Assembly (NCBI GenBank): GCA_902800815.1
Contig: CADCGB010000008.1
Location: 1 to 64,000 of the forward strand
Reading direction: 5' to 3'
Origin: Fibrobacter succinogenes
Lineage (GTDB): Bacteria; Fibrobacterota; Fibrobacteria; Fibrobacterales; Fibrobacteraceae
DNA length: 64,000 nucleotides
In this document: positions 1 to 8,500 of the stretch, in pieces
How the letters are laid out: each line of letters begins with the position of its first letter
How positions within the stretch are numbered: position 1 is the first letter of the stretch
Program-made: the position numbers and the translations under genes
Notes under the pieces: generated by a model
Told to the model about the DNA's origin: nothing
Database searches by the model: none
Seen by the model: only the letters and a program-made list of their open reading frames with translations

Positions 1-1122
1 TCATCGACGCCGCGGAACTTTTCGAATGCCCAGCGAGCGAACTTGAGCACCACGTAGTCACCGCTCGGGGTGTACTTTTCGAGGCTTCCGTCGCGCCAGT
101 ACGGAATCTGGTCGAGGGTGAGGCCTGCAGCGAGCTTCGCAGAAATGAGTGCGATCGGGAAGCCGGTAGCCTTGGAAGCAAGGGCGGAAGAGCGGCTGGT
201 ACGCGGGTTGATTTCGATAATCACCACGCGGCCGGTCTTCGGGTCGTGTGCGAACTGGACGTTGGTACCGCCAATCACGCCGATGGATTCCACAATCTTG
301 AAGGCCTTTTCCTTCAGTTCTTCTTCGAGCTTCTTGTCGATGGTGAGGAACGGGGCAGCGCAGAAGGAGTCGCCGGTATGCACGCCCACCGGGTCGATGT
401 TTTCGATGAAGCAGATGGCAATCATCTGGTTTTTGGAATCGCGCACGACTTCGACTTCGAGTTCTTCCCAACCGAGGATGGATTCTTCGATGAGGCACTG
501 GTGCGTCATGGAGAGTTCAAGACCGTTAGAGGAGTTCAAGACCGTTGGAGCAAATGGTGCGGAGTTCTTCCACGTTGTAGCAGAAACCGCCGCCTGCACC
601 ACCCATGGTGTATGCCGGGCGAACCACGACCGGGTAGCCGATTTCAGCAACGATCTTTTCGGCTTCTTCCACGGAGTGGCAAATGCCAGAGCGCGGGGTG
701 TCGATGCCGAGCTTCTGCATGGTTTCCTTGAAGATTTCACGGTCTTCGCCGCGTTCGATAGCGTCGAGGTTCACACCGATGACCTTCACGCCGTACTTGT
801 CCAGCACGCCGGCCTTGCTGAGTGCTGAGGCGAGGTTCAGGCCGGTCTGACCGCCCAAGTTCGGGAGGAGTGCCTGCGGGCGTTCCTTTTCGATAATCTG
901 GGTGAGGCGGGCGACGTTCAGCGGTTCGATGTAGGTGGCATCGGCCATGACCGGGTCGGTCATGATGGTAGCCGGGTTGGAGTTCACGAGCACGATCTTG
1001 TAACCCTGTTCGCGCAGGGCCTTGCAAGCCTGAGTGCCGGAATAGTCGAATTCGCAAGCCTGACCGATCACGATCGGGCCAGAACCGATGATAAGGACTT
1101 TGTCGATGCCTTCAATCTTCAT
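1..1122 (-). pseudogene. carB: carbamoyl-phosphate synthase large subunit, 5' part, frameshifted
   Basis: CarB uses glutamine-derived ammonia, bicarbonate and two ATP to make carbamoyl phosphate for pyrimidines and arginine. The frame from ATG 1122 gives a typical N-terminus ([21 protein letters not shown], then ATIMTDP and PYTMGG-like ATP-grasp motif [12 protein letters not shown]). It stops at 526, but the family sequence resumes at once in another frame (LIEESILGWEE, then EINPRTSRSSALASKATG) and runs off the window at base 1. The break is caused by a 19-bp duplication at 513-546. Without those 19 bases the reading is continuous (NGLELSMTHQ). ATG 1122 is chosen because the family starts there; upstream extension to 1248 is leader. 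Either a real inactivation or a sequence/assembly error; since carB is normally needed, an error or a very recent mutation are both plausible. Only the 5' part is visible. Confidence 0.9.
513..546. repeat. 19-bp tandem duplication inside carB
   Basis: The 15-base word gagttcaagaccgtt occurs at 513-527 and again at 532-546, a period of 19 bases. Removing one period restores the carB frame. 19 is not a multiple of three, so the duplication shifts the frame and brings the stop codon at 526-528 into phase. Confidence 0.85.
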
Positions 1123-1261
1123 TTTGTTTAAAAAAGGCTGAACTAAAAAGTCCAGCAAAATCAAAATCAGAAAATTTAGAACCCTTGAAAAAGCCATCTG
1201 CCGTTGCGCCGTGGATTGCGCAGTTCGGTTCGGTCTTCGACATTGCAAGAATTCTTTTCAT
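1112..1261 (-). CDS. putative carB leader peptide ORF (49 codons)
   Basis: On the minus strand an ATG at 1261 opens 49 codons that run through the leader, through the hairpin at 1137-1156, and stop at 1112-1114, ten bases inside carB in a different frame. The start is about 30 bases after the candidate -10 box. The coding strand holds a GCGC..GCGC hairpin, then a T-rich stretch, then the terminator-like hairpin. This order matches the translated leader of the E. coli pyrBI attenuator (44 codons, also running past its terminator). There is no clear Shine-Dalgarno site. Functional meaning is inference; the ORF may be chance. Confidence 0.4.
   Translation of the reverse strand: MKRILAMSKTEPNCAIHGATADGFFKGSKFSDFDFAGLFSSAFFKQNED
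1130..1156 (-). promoter_or_regulatory. terminator-like attenuator hairpin just upstream of carB
   Basis: Read on the minus strand: GCTGGACT, loop TTTT, AGTTCAGC, then C and six T. The stem is eight pairs with one G-T wobble. It ends eight bases before the carB ATG, so as a terminator it would stop transcription before the gene. The preceding leader is T-rich (runs of four to five T at 1157-1200). This is the arrangement of UTP-sensitive attenuators of pyrimidine operons. No experiment supports it here. Confidence 0.6.
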
Positions 1262-1296
1262 TTTTGTCTAAATCACTCAAGGTTTAAACTTGCGCA

Positions 1297-1325
1297 AATA
1301 TAGAATAAAGAACCCCGTCTTGCAA
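1297..1325 (-). promoter_or_regulatory. candidate carB promoter
   Basis: On the minus strand TTGCAA (1325-1320) is followed after 17 bases by TATATT (1302-1297). Transcription would begin near 1290 and give a leader of about 170 bases before carB. The -35 box lies inside the terminator hairpin of the preceding lipoprotein gene. Confidence 0.5.
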
Positions 1326-1330
1326 CGGGG
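1313..1330 (-). terminator. terminator of the small lipoprotein gene
   Basis: CCCCGT, six-base loop, ACGGGG: a perfect six-pair stem about 30 bases after the stop codon of the lipoprotein gene. On the minus strand it is preceded by a T-rich run and followed by ttctttatt, so the U-tract is imperfect. Confidence 0.55.
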
Positions 1331-1361
1331 AAAAACAAAAAAATGTAAAAGGGTAAAACGA

Positions 1362-1529
1362 TTACATACCGGAATCTGTTTCCGGGGTATCGACATCGCC
1401 GCCGTCATCCGTCGTCTGGCAAGAGGCCGCATTGTCATCACAATCGTCGTCCGTATTGGTTCCGCTTCCACTGCAGGCGATTAACCCCATGACAGACAAC
1501 AAGATAGCAAGTCCAAACAGTTTTTTCAT
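1362..1529 (-). CDS. small lipoprotein (55 aa)
   Basis: This short gene starts at ATG 1529 with AAGGTG eight bases upstream. The product has a basic N-terminus (MKKLFG), a hydrophobic core and a lipobox LIAC, with the acylated Cys at residue 19. The mature part is about 35 residues, rich in Asp, Thr and Gly, and has two further Cys. Such tiny acidic lipoproteins are common in this kind of genome and have no known function. It follows the transporter gene on the same strand, separated by a terminator, and is followed by its own hairpin, so it is probably transcribed alone. It is not homologous to anything I recognise. Confidence 0.7.
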   Translation of the reverse strand: MKKLFGLAILLSVMGLIACSGSGTNTDDDCDDNAASCQTTDDGGDVDTPETDSGM

Positions 1530-1588
1530 ACATTCACCTTCTAGTTATAATTTATACTACAAATATAGTGAATTTTATTCCAAAAGAA

Positions 1589-1616
1589 AAAAGGGCGCCG
1601 GCGAGGGCGTCCTTTT
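1589..1616 (-). terminator. terminator of the transporter/repeat gene
   Basis: AAAAGGGCGCC pairs with GGCGTCCTTTT (11 pairs including one wobble) around a loop of about six bases. On the minus strand the stem is followed by a run of T. It lies about 20 bases after the stop codon at 1637. Confidence 0.75.
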
Positions 1617-1636
1617 GAACCTGGATCCGGCCAAAA

Positions 1637-2596
1637 TTACTTCTTGGCGGGAGCGGCTGCGGGTTTTGCGGCAGCGGGCTTTGCAGCCGGCTGCGCGGTA
1701 GCCTTCGGCGCTTCGGCAGGCTTTGCAGCAGGGGCCGGAGCAGATGCTTCTGCCTTCTTTGCCTCGGCCTGAGCCTTAGCTGCTTCAGCTTCGGCCTTCT
1801 TAGCCTCAGCCTCTGCCTTCTTGGCTTCGGCTTCTGCCTTCTTTGCTTCCGCTTCAGCTTTCTTGGCCTCTGCTTCTGCCTTCTTGGCAGCAGCTTCGTC
1901 AGCCTTCTTCTTGGCCTCTTCGGCCTTCTTAGCTTCGGCAGCGGCCTTCTTGGCAGCGGCAACGCTATCGGCCTTCGCCTTCTTCACGGCAGCGATGCTA
2001 TCCTGCTGGGCCTTCTTGGCGGCGGCAGCGGCCTTCTTTTCTTCTGCAGCTTTCTTCTTGGCTTCTTCGGCTTCTGCCTTCTTCTTGGCCTCTTCAGCCT
2101 TCTTAGCTTCGGCAGCAGCCTTCTTGGCAGCGGCAACGCTATCGGCCTTAGCCTTCTTCACGGCAGCGATGCTATCCTGCTGGGCCTTCTTGGCGGCGGC
2201 AGCGGCCTTCTTTTCTTCTGCAGCTTTCTTCTTGGCTTCAGCAGCTTCTGCTTTCTTCTTTTCTGCCTCTGCCTTCTTGGCTTCGGCGGCGGCCTTCTTG
2301 GCAGCAGCAGCGCTATCGGCCTTGGCCTTCTTCACGGCAGCGATGCTATCCTGCTGGGCCTTCTTGGCGGCGGCAGCAGCTTTCTTTTCCTCTTCAGCCT
2401 TCTTCTTGGCAGCTTCTGCTTCGGCCTTCTTCTTTTCGGCCTCTGCCTTCTTGGCTTCGGCGGCGGCCTTCTTTTCTTCGGCAGCCTTCTTCTTGGCTTC
2501 TTCAGCTTCTGCCTTCTTCTTGGCTTCCTCAGCTTTCTTAGCTTCGGCGGCAGCCTTCTTCGCAGCGGCGACGCTATCAGCCTTAGCCTTCTTCAC
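1637..2596 (-). CDS. out-of-frame C-terminal continuation of the transporter repeat domain
   Basis: This frame continues the same Ala/Lys/Glu repeat as the transporter gene upstream (modules of KKAEAEKKKAEAAEAKKK type plus AQQDSIAAVKKAKADS) and ends in a Pro/Ala tail (PAEAPKATAQPAAKPAAAK type) before a TAA and a strong terminator. It has no ribosome-binding site of its own, and the repeat frame stays open up to about 2768, where it loses register with the upstream segment. I read it as the true C-terminus of one large gene (1637-5456) that is split by two frameshifts. It might instead be a separately translated fragment. The tail resembles the basic Ala/Lys/Pro ends of TolA-like coiled coils. 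Confidence 0.5.
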   Translation of the reverse strand: MKKAKADSVAAAKKAAAEAKKAEEAKKKAEAEEAKKKAAEEKKAAAEAKKAEAEKKKAEAEAAKKKAEEEKKAAAAAKKAQQDSIAAVKKAKADSAAAAKKAAAEAKKAEAEKKKAEAAEAKKKAAEEKKAAAAAKKAQQDSIAAVKKAKADSVAAAKKAAAEAKKAEEAKKKAEAEEAKKKAAEEKKAAAAAKKAQQDSIAAVKKAKADSVAAAKKAAAEAKKAEEAKKKADEAAAKKAEAEAKKAEAEAKKAEAEAKKAEAEAKKAEAEAAKAQAEAKKAEASAPAPAAKPAEAPKATAQPAAKPAAAKPAAAPAKK

Positions 2597-3660
2597 GGCA
2601 GCGATGCTATCCTGCTGGGCCTTCTTGGCAGCAGCGGCAGCCTTCTTTTCTTCTTCAGCTTTCTTCTTGGCTTCAGCAGCTTCTGCTTTCTTCTTTTCTG
2701 CCTCTGCCTTCTTAGCTTCAGCGGCGGCCTTCTTGGCAGCGGCAACGCTATCGGCCTTAGCCTTCTTTTTTCTTCTTCAGCTTTCTTCTTGGCTTCAGCA
2801 GCTTCTGCTTTCTTCTTTTCTGCCTCTGCCTTCTTGGCTTCGGCGGCGGCCTTCTTTTCTTCGGCAGCCTTCTTCTTAGCTTCAGCAGCTTCTGCTTTCT
2901 TCTTTTCTGCCTCTGCCTTCTTAGCTTCAGCGGCGGCCTTCTTGGCAGCGGCAACGCTATCGGCCTTAGCCTTCTTTCTTTCTTCTTGGCTTCAGCAGCT
3001 TCTGCTTTCTTCTTTTCTGCCTCTGCCTTCTTGGCTTCGGCAGCAGCCTTCTTCGCAGCGGCAACGCTATCAGCCTTAGCCTTCTTCACGGCAGCGATGC
3101 TATCCTGCTGGGCCTTCTTGGCAGCAGCGGCAGCTTTCTTTTCTTCTTCAGCCTTCTTCTTAGCTTCAGCAGCTTCAGCTTTCTTCTTTTCGGCTTCGGC
3201 CTTCTTGGCTTCGGCGGCAGCCTTCTTTTCTTCGGCAGCCTTCTTCTTAGCTTCTTCAGCCTCGGCCTTCTTCGCAGCGGCTTCTGCCTTCTTAGCTTCG
3301 GCGGCGGCCTTCTTTTCTTCGGCGGCCTTCTTCTTAGCCTCTTCGGCTTCAGCCTTCTTCTTGGCAGCTTCTGCCTTCTTGGCTTCAGCAGCAGCCTTCT
3401 TAGCGGCAGCAACGCTATCGGCCTTGGCCTTCTTCACGGCAGCGATGCTATCCTGCTGGGCCTTCTTGGCGGCGGCAGCAGCCTTCTTTTCTTCGGCGGC
3501 CTTCTTCTTTGCCTCTTCAGCTTCGGCCTTCTTCTTGGCGGCTTCCGCCTTCTTGGCTTCAGCAGCGGCCTTCTTTTCTTCGGCGGCCTTCTTCTTAGCT
3601 TCTTCTGCTTCGGCCTTCTTCTTGGCCTCTTCAGCCTTCTTGGCTTCGGCGGCAGCAACT
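1740..3660 (-). repeat. long Ala/Lys/Glu coding repeat with two frame breaks
   Basis: About 1.9 kb of near-identical modules encoding alternating AEAKKAE-type helix and an AQQDSIAAVKKAKADS spacer. The repeat is read in three different frames: above about 2978, from about 2978 to 2770, and below 2770. At both breaks the spacer part is missing and homopurine tracts (cttctttct, cttcttttttctt) are joined directly, as expected for deletion or assembly collapse between repeats. Confidence 0.85.
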
Positions 3661-5456
3661 AGGGCTGCGGCAGCTTCAGCGGCCTTGACCTTTTCAATAG
3701 AATCAGCGGCAGCCTTTGCGGCAGCAGCGCTATCGGCGACAGCCTGTGCAGCGGCGGCGCTATCGGCAGCAGCCTTCGCGGCAATAGAATCAGCAATAGC
3801 GGCACTGTCCACCGGAGCGGCAGCGGAATCAGCCTGGGCGGCAGCGCTATCAACCACAGCGGAATCAGCAACAGTAGAATCAGCAGCAGCGGCAGAGTCA
3901 GCGACCACAGAATCAACTGCGGTGGAATCAACAGCAACGGCGACCGGGGCTTCAGGTGCGGGAGCCGGCGCAGGGGCCGGAGCTTCGGCAGCAGCCGGAG
4001 CGGCAGTCACGGCAACCGGATCGTGGAAGAAGTTCACCTTGGAAAGGCCGAACATCATAACCCAGGAGAGCACCAGACCACCAATACCCATCACGATACC
4101 CGTAATAGCCATACCGCGCGTATCCGTGTAACCCGTCGCATGTGCGAGCGCGTTAGGCGGAGTCGAAATCGGGAGGCACATACCGAGAGAGCTAGCAAAG
4201 GCAACAGCAACCATCAGGGAGGTCACGCCACCGAGCGGGGCAAGGTTTTCCTGGCAGCTGACGGCGACAACAATGAAAATCGGGACAAGCAGACTGGCAG
4301 TAGAGGTGTGGCTCATGAAGTTCGCCATGAAAAGGCAGATAAAACCACAGCCAATCATAAGGGCAAGCGGAGACCAGGTGTTGAACGGAATGGTCGCAAT
4401 GAGGTGCTTGGCAAGGCCAGTACCCTGCAGGCCAAGACCGAGGGCAAAGCCACCAGCCACGAGCCAGAGCACGTCCCAGCTCATAGCGTTCAGGTCTTTC
4501 TTGGTAATCACGCCGGTCAAGGCAAACACGGCCATCGGGATCATTGCAATCACGTTATCGTCGATACCGTGGTGGAGCCACTGGCTAGAAACCCACAGGA
4601 ACACGCACACAGCAAAGGTGATGTAGACGATAATCGCACGCGGGCTCTTGTCGAAGCCTTCAGCACCATCGATCTTCAGGACCATTTCCTTCATCTTGAT
4701 CGGGTAGAGCTTGAGCAAAAGGATCCAGGCAATCACCATGAGGACAATCACGTAAGGAACGCCGAACGTCATCCACTGGCCGAAGGAGATATCGAATCCA
4801 CTTTCGCGCATGAAGTTCAGGGCAATGGCGTTAGGAGGCGTGCCAATCGGGGTACCCATACCACCGATGTTGGCTCCAAGAGGAATAGCAAGAGCAAAGG
4901 CGGCTTTACCGCGGTCACTTTCATCAAACAGCTTGAGCACCGGGCCCAGGATGGCAAGCATCATGGCAGCAGTAGCGGTATTGCTCATGAACATCGAGAA
5001 CACGGCGGTAATGATCATGAGGCCGAGGAGCACCCACTTCGGGTCCCTTCCGAACGGCTTCAGGAGCACGCGTGCCAGGTTCTTGTCCATGTTGTACTTG
5101 CAGGCGGCAGCCGCAAGGAAGAACCCGCCCAGGAAGAGCATGATGATCGGGTTCGCGAACGTTGCCATGATGGCCTTGAACTTGAGCGGTTCCACACCTT
5201 CCACGCGGAACGGCATAAGCGCCGAGTTCGAAAGCGTGAGGATCATGAGCACGATGACGAGCATCGAGGTGGACCAGATCGGGAACGGCTGGAGGATCCA
5301 GTAGAGGGCCGCCATCACGAAGATAGCGATCACTCGAATCTCGAGGGGGTTCAGGGCATTGTCACCCACGAAGCCAAGAGCCTCGTACGGGACGAAAAGG
5401 GCAGCGATAGCAAGCACCGTTGCAATGATGAGTTTGATGAATTTTGCCTTTGTCAT
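2757..5456 (-). CDS. DASS/SLC13-family Na+/dicarboxylate transporter fused to a TolA-like Ala/Lys repeat
   Basis: Residues 1 to about 480 form a complete divalent anion:sodium symporter of the DASS (SLC13, INDY) family. It has many membrane helices and the two signature pairs: SNTATA followed by GTPPNA, and SHTSTA followed by STPPNA. Likely substrates are succinate or related dicarboxylates, with Na+. After the last helix comes a Pro/Ala and then ADS-rich linker (about 490-610), followed by hundreds of residues of charged KKAEAEEAKKK repeat, predicted as a long rigid helix. The frame shifts near 2978 and ends in non-repeat basic sequence at 2757; the repeat itself continues in other frames to 1637. 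ATG 5456 is chosen since the membrane domain begins there; TAAATT lies ten bases upstream and no Shine-Dalgarno is seen. The fused repeat is unusual for this family. Confidence 0.85.
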   Translation of the reverse strand: MTKAKFIKLIIATVLAIAALFVPYEALGFVGDNALNPLEIRVIAIFVMAALYWILQPFPIWSTSMLVIVLMILTLSNSALMPFRVEGVEPLKFKAIMATFANPIIMLFLGGFFLAAAACKYNMDKNLARVLLKPFGRDPKWVLLGLMIITAVFSMFMSNTATAAMMLAILGPVLKLFDESDRGKAAFALAIPLGANIGGMGTPIGTPPNAIALNFMRESGFDISFGQWMTFGVPYVIVLMVIAWILLLKLYPIKMKEMVLKIDGAEGFDKSPRAIIVYITFAVCVFLWVSSQWLHHGIDDNVIAMIPMAVFALTGVITKKDLNAMSWDVLWLVAGGFALGLGLQGTGLAKHLIATIPFNTWSPLALMIGCGFICLFMANFMSHTSTASLLVPIFIVVAVSCQENLAPLGGVTSLMVAVAFASSLGMCLPISTPPNALAHATGYTDTRGMAITGIVMGIGGLVLSWVMMFGLSKVNFFHDPVAVTAAPAAAEAPAPAPAPAPEAPVAVAVDSTAVDSVVADSAAAADSTVADSAVVDSAAAQADSAAAPVDSAAIADSIAAKAAADSAAAAQAVADSAAAAKAAADSIEKVKAAEAAAALVAAAEAKKAEEAKKKAEAEEAKKKAAEEKKAAAEAKKAEAAKKKAEAEEAKKKAAEEKKAAAAAKKAQQDSIAAVKKAKADSVAAAKKAAAEAKKAEAAKKKAEAEEAKKKAAEEKKAAAEAKKAEAAAKKAEAEEAKKKAAEEKKAAAEAKKAEAEKKKAEAAEAKKKAEEEKKAAAAAKKAQQDSIAAVKKAKADSVAAAKKAAAEAKKAEAEKKKAEAAEAKKKERRLRPIALPLPRRPPLKLRRQRQKRRKQKLLKLRRRLPKKRRPPPKPRRQRQKRRKQKLLKPRRKLKKKKEG

Positions 5457-5511
5457 AGTGCGCCCAAATTTAGAAAAAGGCCGCAGGCATGGCAACGAAA
5501 AAGTCCGTTAC

Positions 5512-5538
5512 AAGAAGGCCCGCCAGGGGTGGCGGGTC
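5512..5538 (-). terminator. possible terminator of the giant surface protein gene
   Basis: GACCCGCC, loop of six, GGCGGGCC on the minus strand, followed by ttctt. The stem is strong but has one mismatch and the U-tract is short. It sits about 45 bases after the stop codon at 5584. Confidence 0.45.
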
Positions 5539-5583
5539 TCAAGTAATTTCGGCAATTTTGGGCGATTTTCGCCTTTTTTGGGG

Positions 5584-8500
5584 TTATTTTACAAGTATAC
5601 GACCGGCACGCATCTGGCTACCCGCACGTACGCGGAGCATGTAAATTCCCGGTTTCGGGGCATCGAGGGACACCTGGTTCGTACCGTTCAGGGCCTGTGC
5701 ACCCGCACTGCGGACCACATTGCCCTTCAGGTCGAGCACATCCACGCGCACCGCACTACCAGCAAGGCCTTCACCCGCGACAAAGCCCACCTGGAGCATC
5801 GCCCCCGCCTGTACGGCCCTGAGGTCTTCGAGCGATTTCGAGAGAGCCACCTTCGGGGTGCCGCTCACATAGACCCTCGCGGACTTAGACGCCGGAGTAA
5901 GCGCAACCTTCAGCGGAACGCCATCCTGCATGCGGGTCGTATTGCCATCTACTTCTACGTACACGGCAAACCCGCGGGCTTCCAGGTCGGCAATTCCCGA
6001 AATCTCGAGGAATCCGTTACGCGCACTCGTGGCGGAAAGTTCCACGTTCCATTCGTATGCGGCAGCTGCAGTCTCGACCTTCACGCTCTTTGCAAGCCGC
6101 TTGCCGCCTTCCACGATGGAAAGGTTCACGCGGTCGCCCATGCCTGCAGGCGGTTCCTCGGATGTCCTGACGAACTTGCCCACACCGAGCGTGTTCCAGC
6201 TATCCTTCTTGCCCTTCCCGTCCGAAAGCGCAAGGCGCAGCGACCAGCCGTTTTTGCCAGATTCCTTCGCGAGGCGACGGTTGAGGGACTTGTTCAGGTG
6301 CTTTTCCCCATGAATATCCACCGTTTCGTCAAATGACGGATATGTATTCAATTCCCAGGTCATCGGCACCGAGTCGTTCAACTTGACCCAGACCGCCTCG
6401 TAGGGTTTCAGAGTGAATGTACCGTAGCAAGGCTCGGGCGCACCCGCTTCCGCATCCCAACGCCAGAACTCAACAGACGGCTGCATGTTATTCCATTCTT
6501 CCTCAAGGTATTCCTCGTCTAGGTCTTCACCTCTGTTGTGCATTTCTTCCATAAACCGATCCTCGTCAATCGGTTCGGGAGCACCGATATCGAGATACCA
6601 GCCAAATGGATTAGCCACAAGGTTCCAGCCGCTATTCACGTTCTCGAGATTCCACGTTACATTTTCTTCGTAGAAGAATTCATCCTTCAGCACAAGCGGG
6701 CGACCTTCAATAGAACTGTACCAGTAGCCGCGCTCCGGGTCCGGAACCTGACCCTTCGTCAGTTCCTGATACTGCCAGTACTTGCCGTAGTTCCTGTCTT
6801 CGGCCCACCAGTAGAACTTCTCGTCGCCATCCCACGAGACTTCATCCAGGTTGACACTTGCAAGCGAAATCATCTGCCAAGTATCCTCGCCCGCAATAGA
6901 GATTGCGGCATCGACTTCGAAATCGCGTTCCAGCAAGACCGTATCGAGCCCATCGAGCACACGGGCGCTGGCGGTAAACAGGTAGTAGCCCGCACGTAGC
7001 GGGAACTTTTCCCAAACGACATCGCAGCCGTCCATCTTGCAGTACAGCGTGTCAGCCTGCTTTTCGCCGTCATCATTTTCAAGTGTCACGTAGACCCAGG
7101 GTTCGAATCCGCGTACAAAGTCCTCGCTGACAAACCTGAACCGGACCGCATTGCCTGACGTCCTGAACTCGGGTTCCGCAACTTCTATGGAATCGGCAAT
7201 CGAATCGCCAATCTCCACAAAGTATGCAATCAGCTTGATTTCATCTTCCTGAACATCAAGCCACCCACCATTCTCGACACGCACCGTATCACCGGACTGC
7301 ACCAGTGCTATATGGTCAAGTTCGTAACCGTCATCAGGCGTAGCATTCACAAAAATGCCATCCGACCATGCAGGCAAAATCAGGCTTCCGTCCGCACCGA
7401 ACCGGTGTACCCGATTTTCTTCCTCGCCTTCCTCGACAATTTCAAGGTTTCCATTTTCCGCTTTCGCGCTCACCCGAACATAGCCAAGTGAATCCACGCA
7501 ATCCTGTGCATTGCGCCACACGGCATACAGCTTCTTCGTATCGTAGACTTCCCTATACAGTTTATCATTATAGGTCATCACATGGAATTCGCCTTTTTCC
7601 GCGTCGCTTTCGACGGACCAGCCATCCATGCAGGAATTCACCGTGTAGACCCTAGACGGCAATTCAACCTGGTCATCATTGTTGATGACAACCAAGGAAT
7701 CTCCTAAGACAAAGCGCGGGTCATAGAACACCTCGTCCTGATTCGTATTCAGGTCGAACGTCACGGCAATGTACGTTTCGAAGGTTGCATACAGGGCATA
7801 GCCCCTCCAGTCATAAGACACTTCAATCATATCGCCACCGTTCGGGATATCGAGCCATATCGTATCGGCAACATTTTCAGGAGCATCCGGTACAGACTCC
7901 TCAATAGGCTGGTCCTGCTGCATAAAGGGTTCACTACGCACGAGCATTGCCTGAGAAAGCGTATAGCCCGGCTTGGCAGCCGCACCCACATGGAACCGGA
8001 ACATAGCGTCATGGTTGATGGGGACGTCCATAGTAGAATCCTTGAAATCGTGCCTAAACGTCAAGGTGTCGTCCGGGTTCACCACCCTCTGCCAGAGGTA
8101 CACCTCACCGCCTTCCGAGCCGGCAGCGCCCAGATAATGCAAAGCGAGTTCTGTCGTCTGGACATCAGGACATTCATTCATCACTTCATCCACCTTGCCA
8201 CCCGCAAGAGCATCGTGCCAGGTTCCGTACAAACTAAACATATCATCCACAGGAGTCACCGTCTTAATGAGATCTCCATCCAATTCACGGGAGGAATAGA
8301 GAGGTTCTTCCGCATTGGCGCTCCAGCCCCCAAAGCATTTCGTAGTATCGGTCGTGTACAAATCCAGGAGACTAGAACTTTCTCTTGAATAGAAAGCCAG
8401 CGTATCCGTATAGCCCGCTACAAACACGGGGAGATCCCCGGCATTGACATCGAAGTGAATCGCATAGGAAATCGTTTCTAACTCTGGTTCCACATGCAAG

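Noticed and set aside
1740..3660. Repetitive tract considered as CRISPR or noncoding satellite
   Set aside because: Units are coding, vary in length and have no unique spacers between constant repeats.
1821..4131. Long plus-strand ORFs rich in Ala, Ser and Phe
   Set aside because: They are antisense reflections of the Ala/Lys/Glu repeat on the minus strand and have no ribosome-binding site or independent composition.
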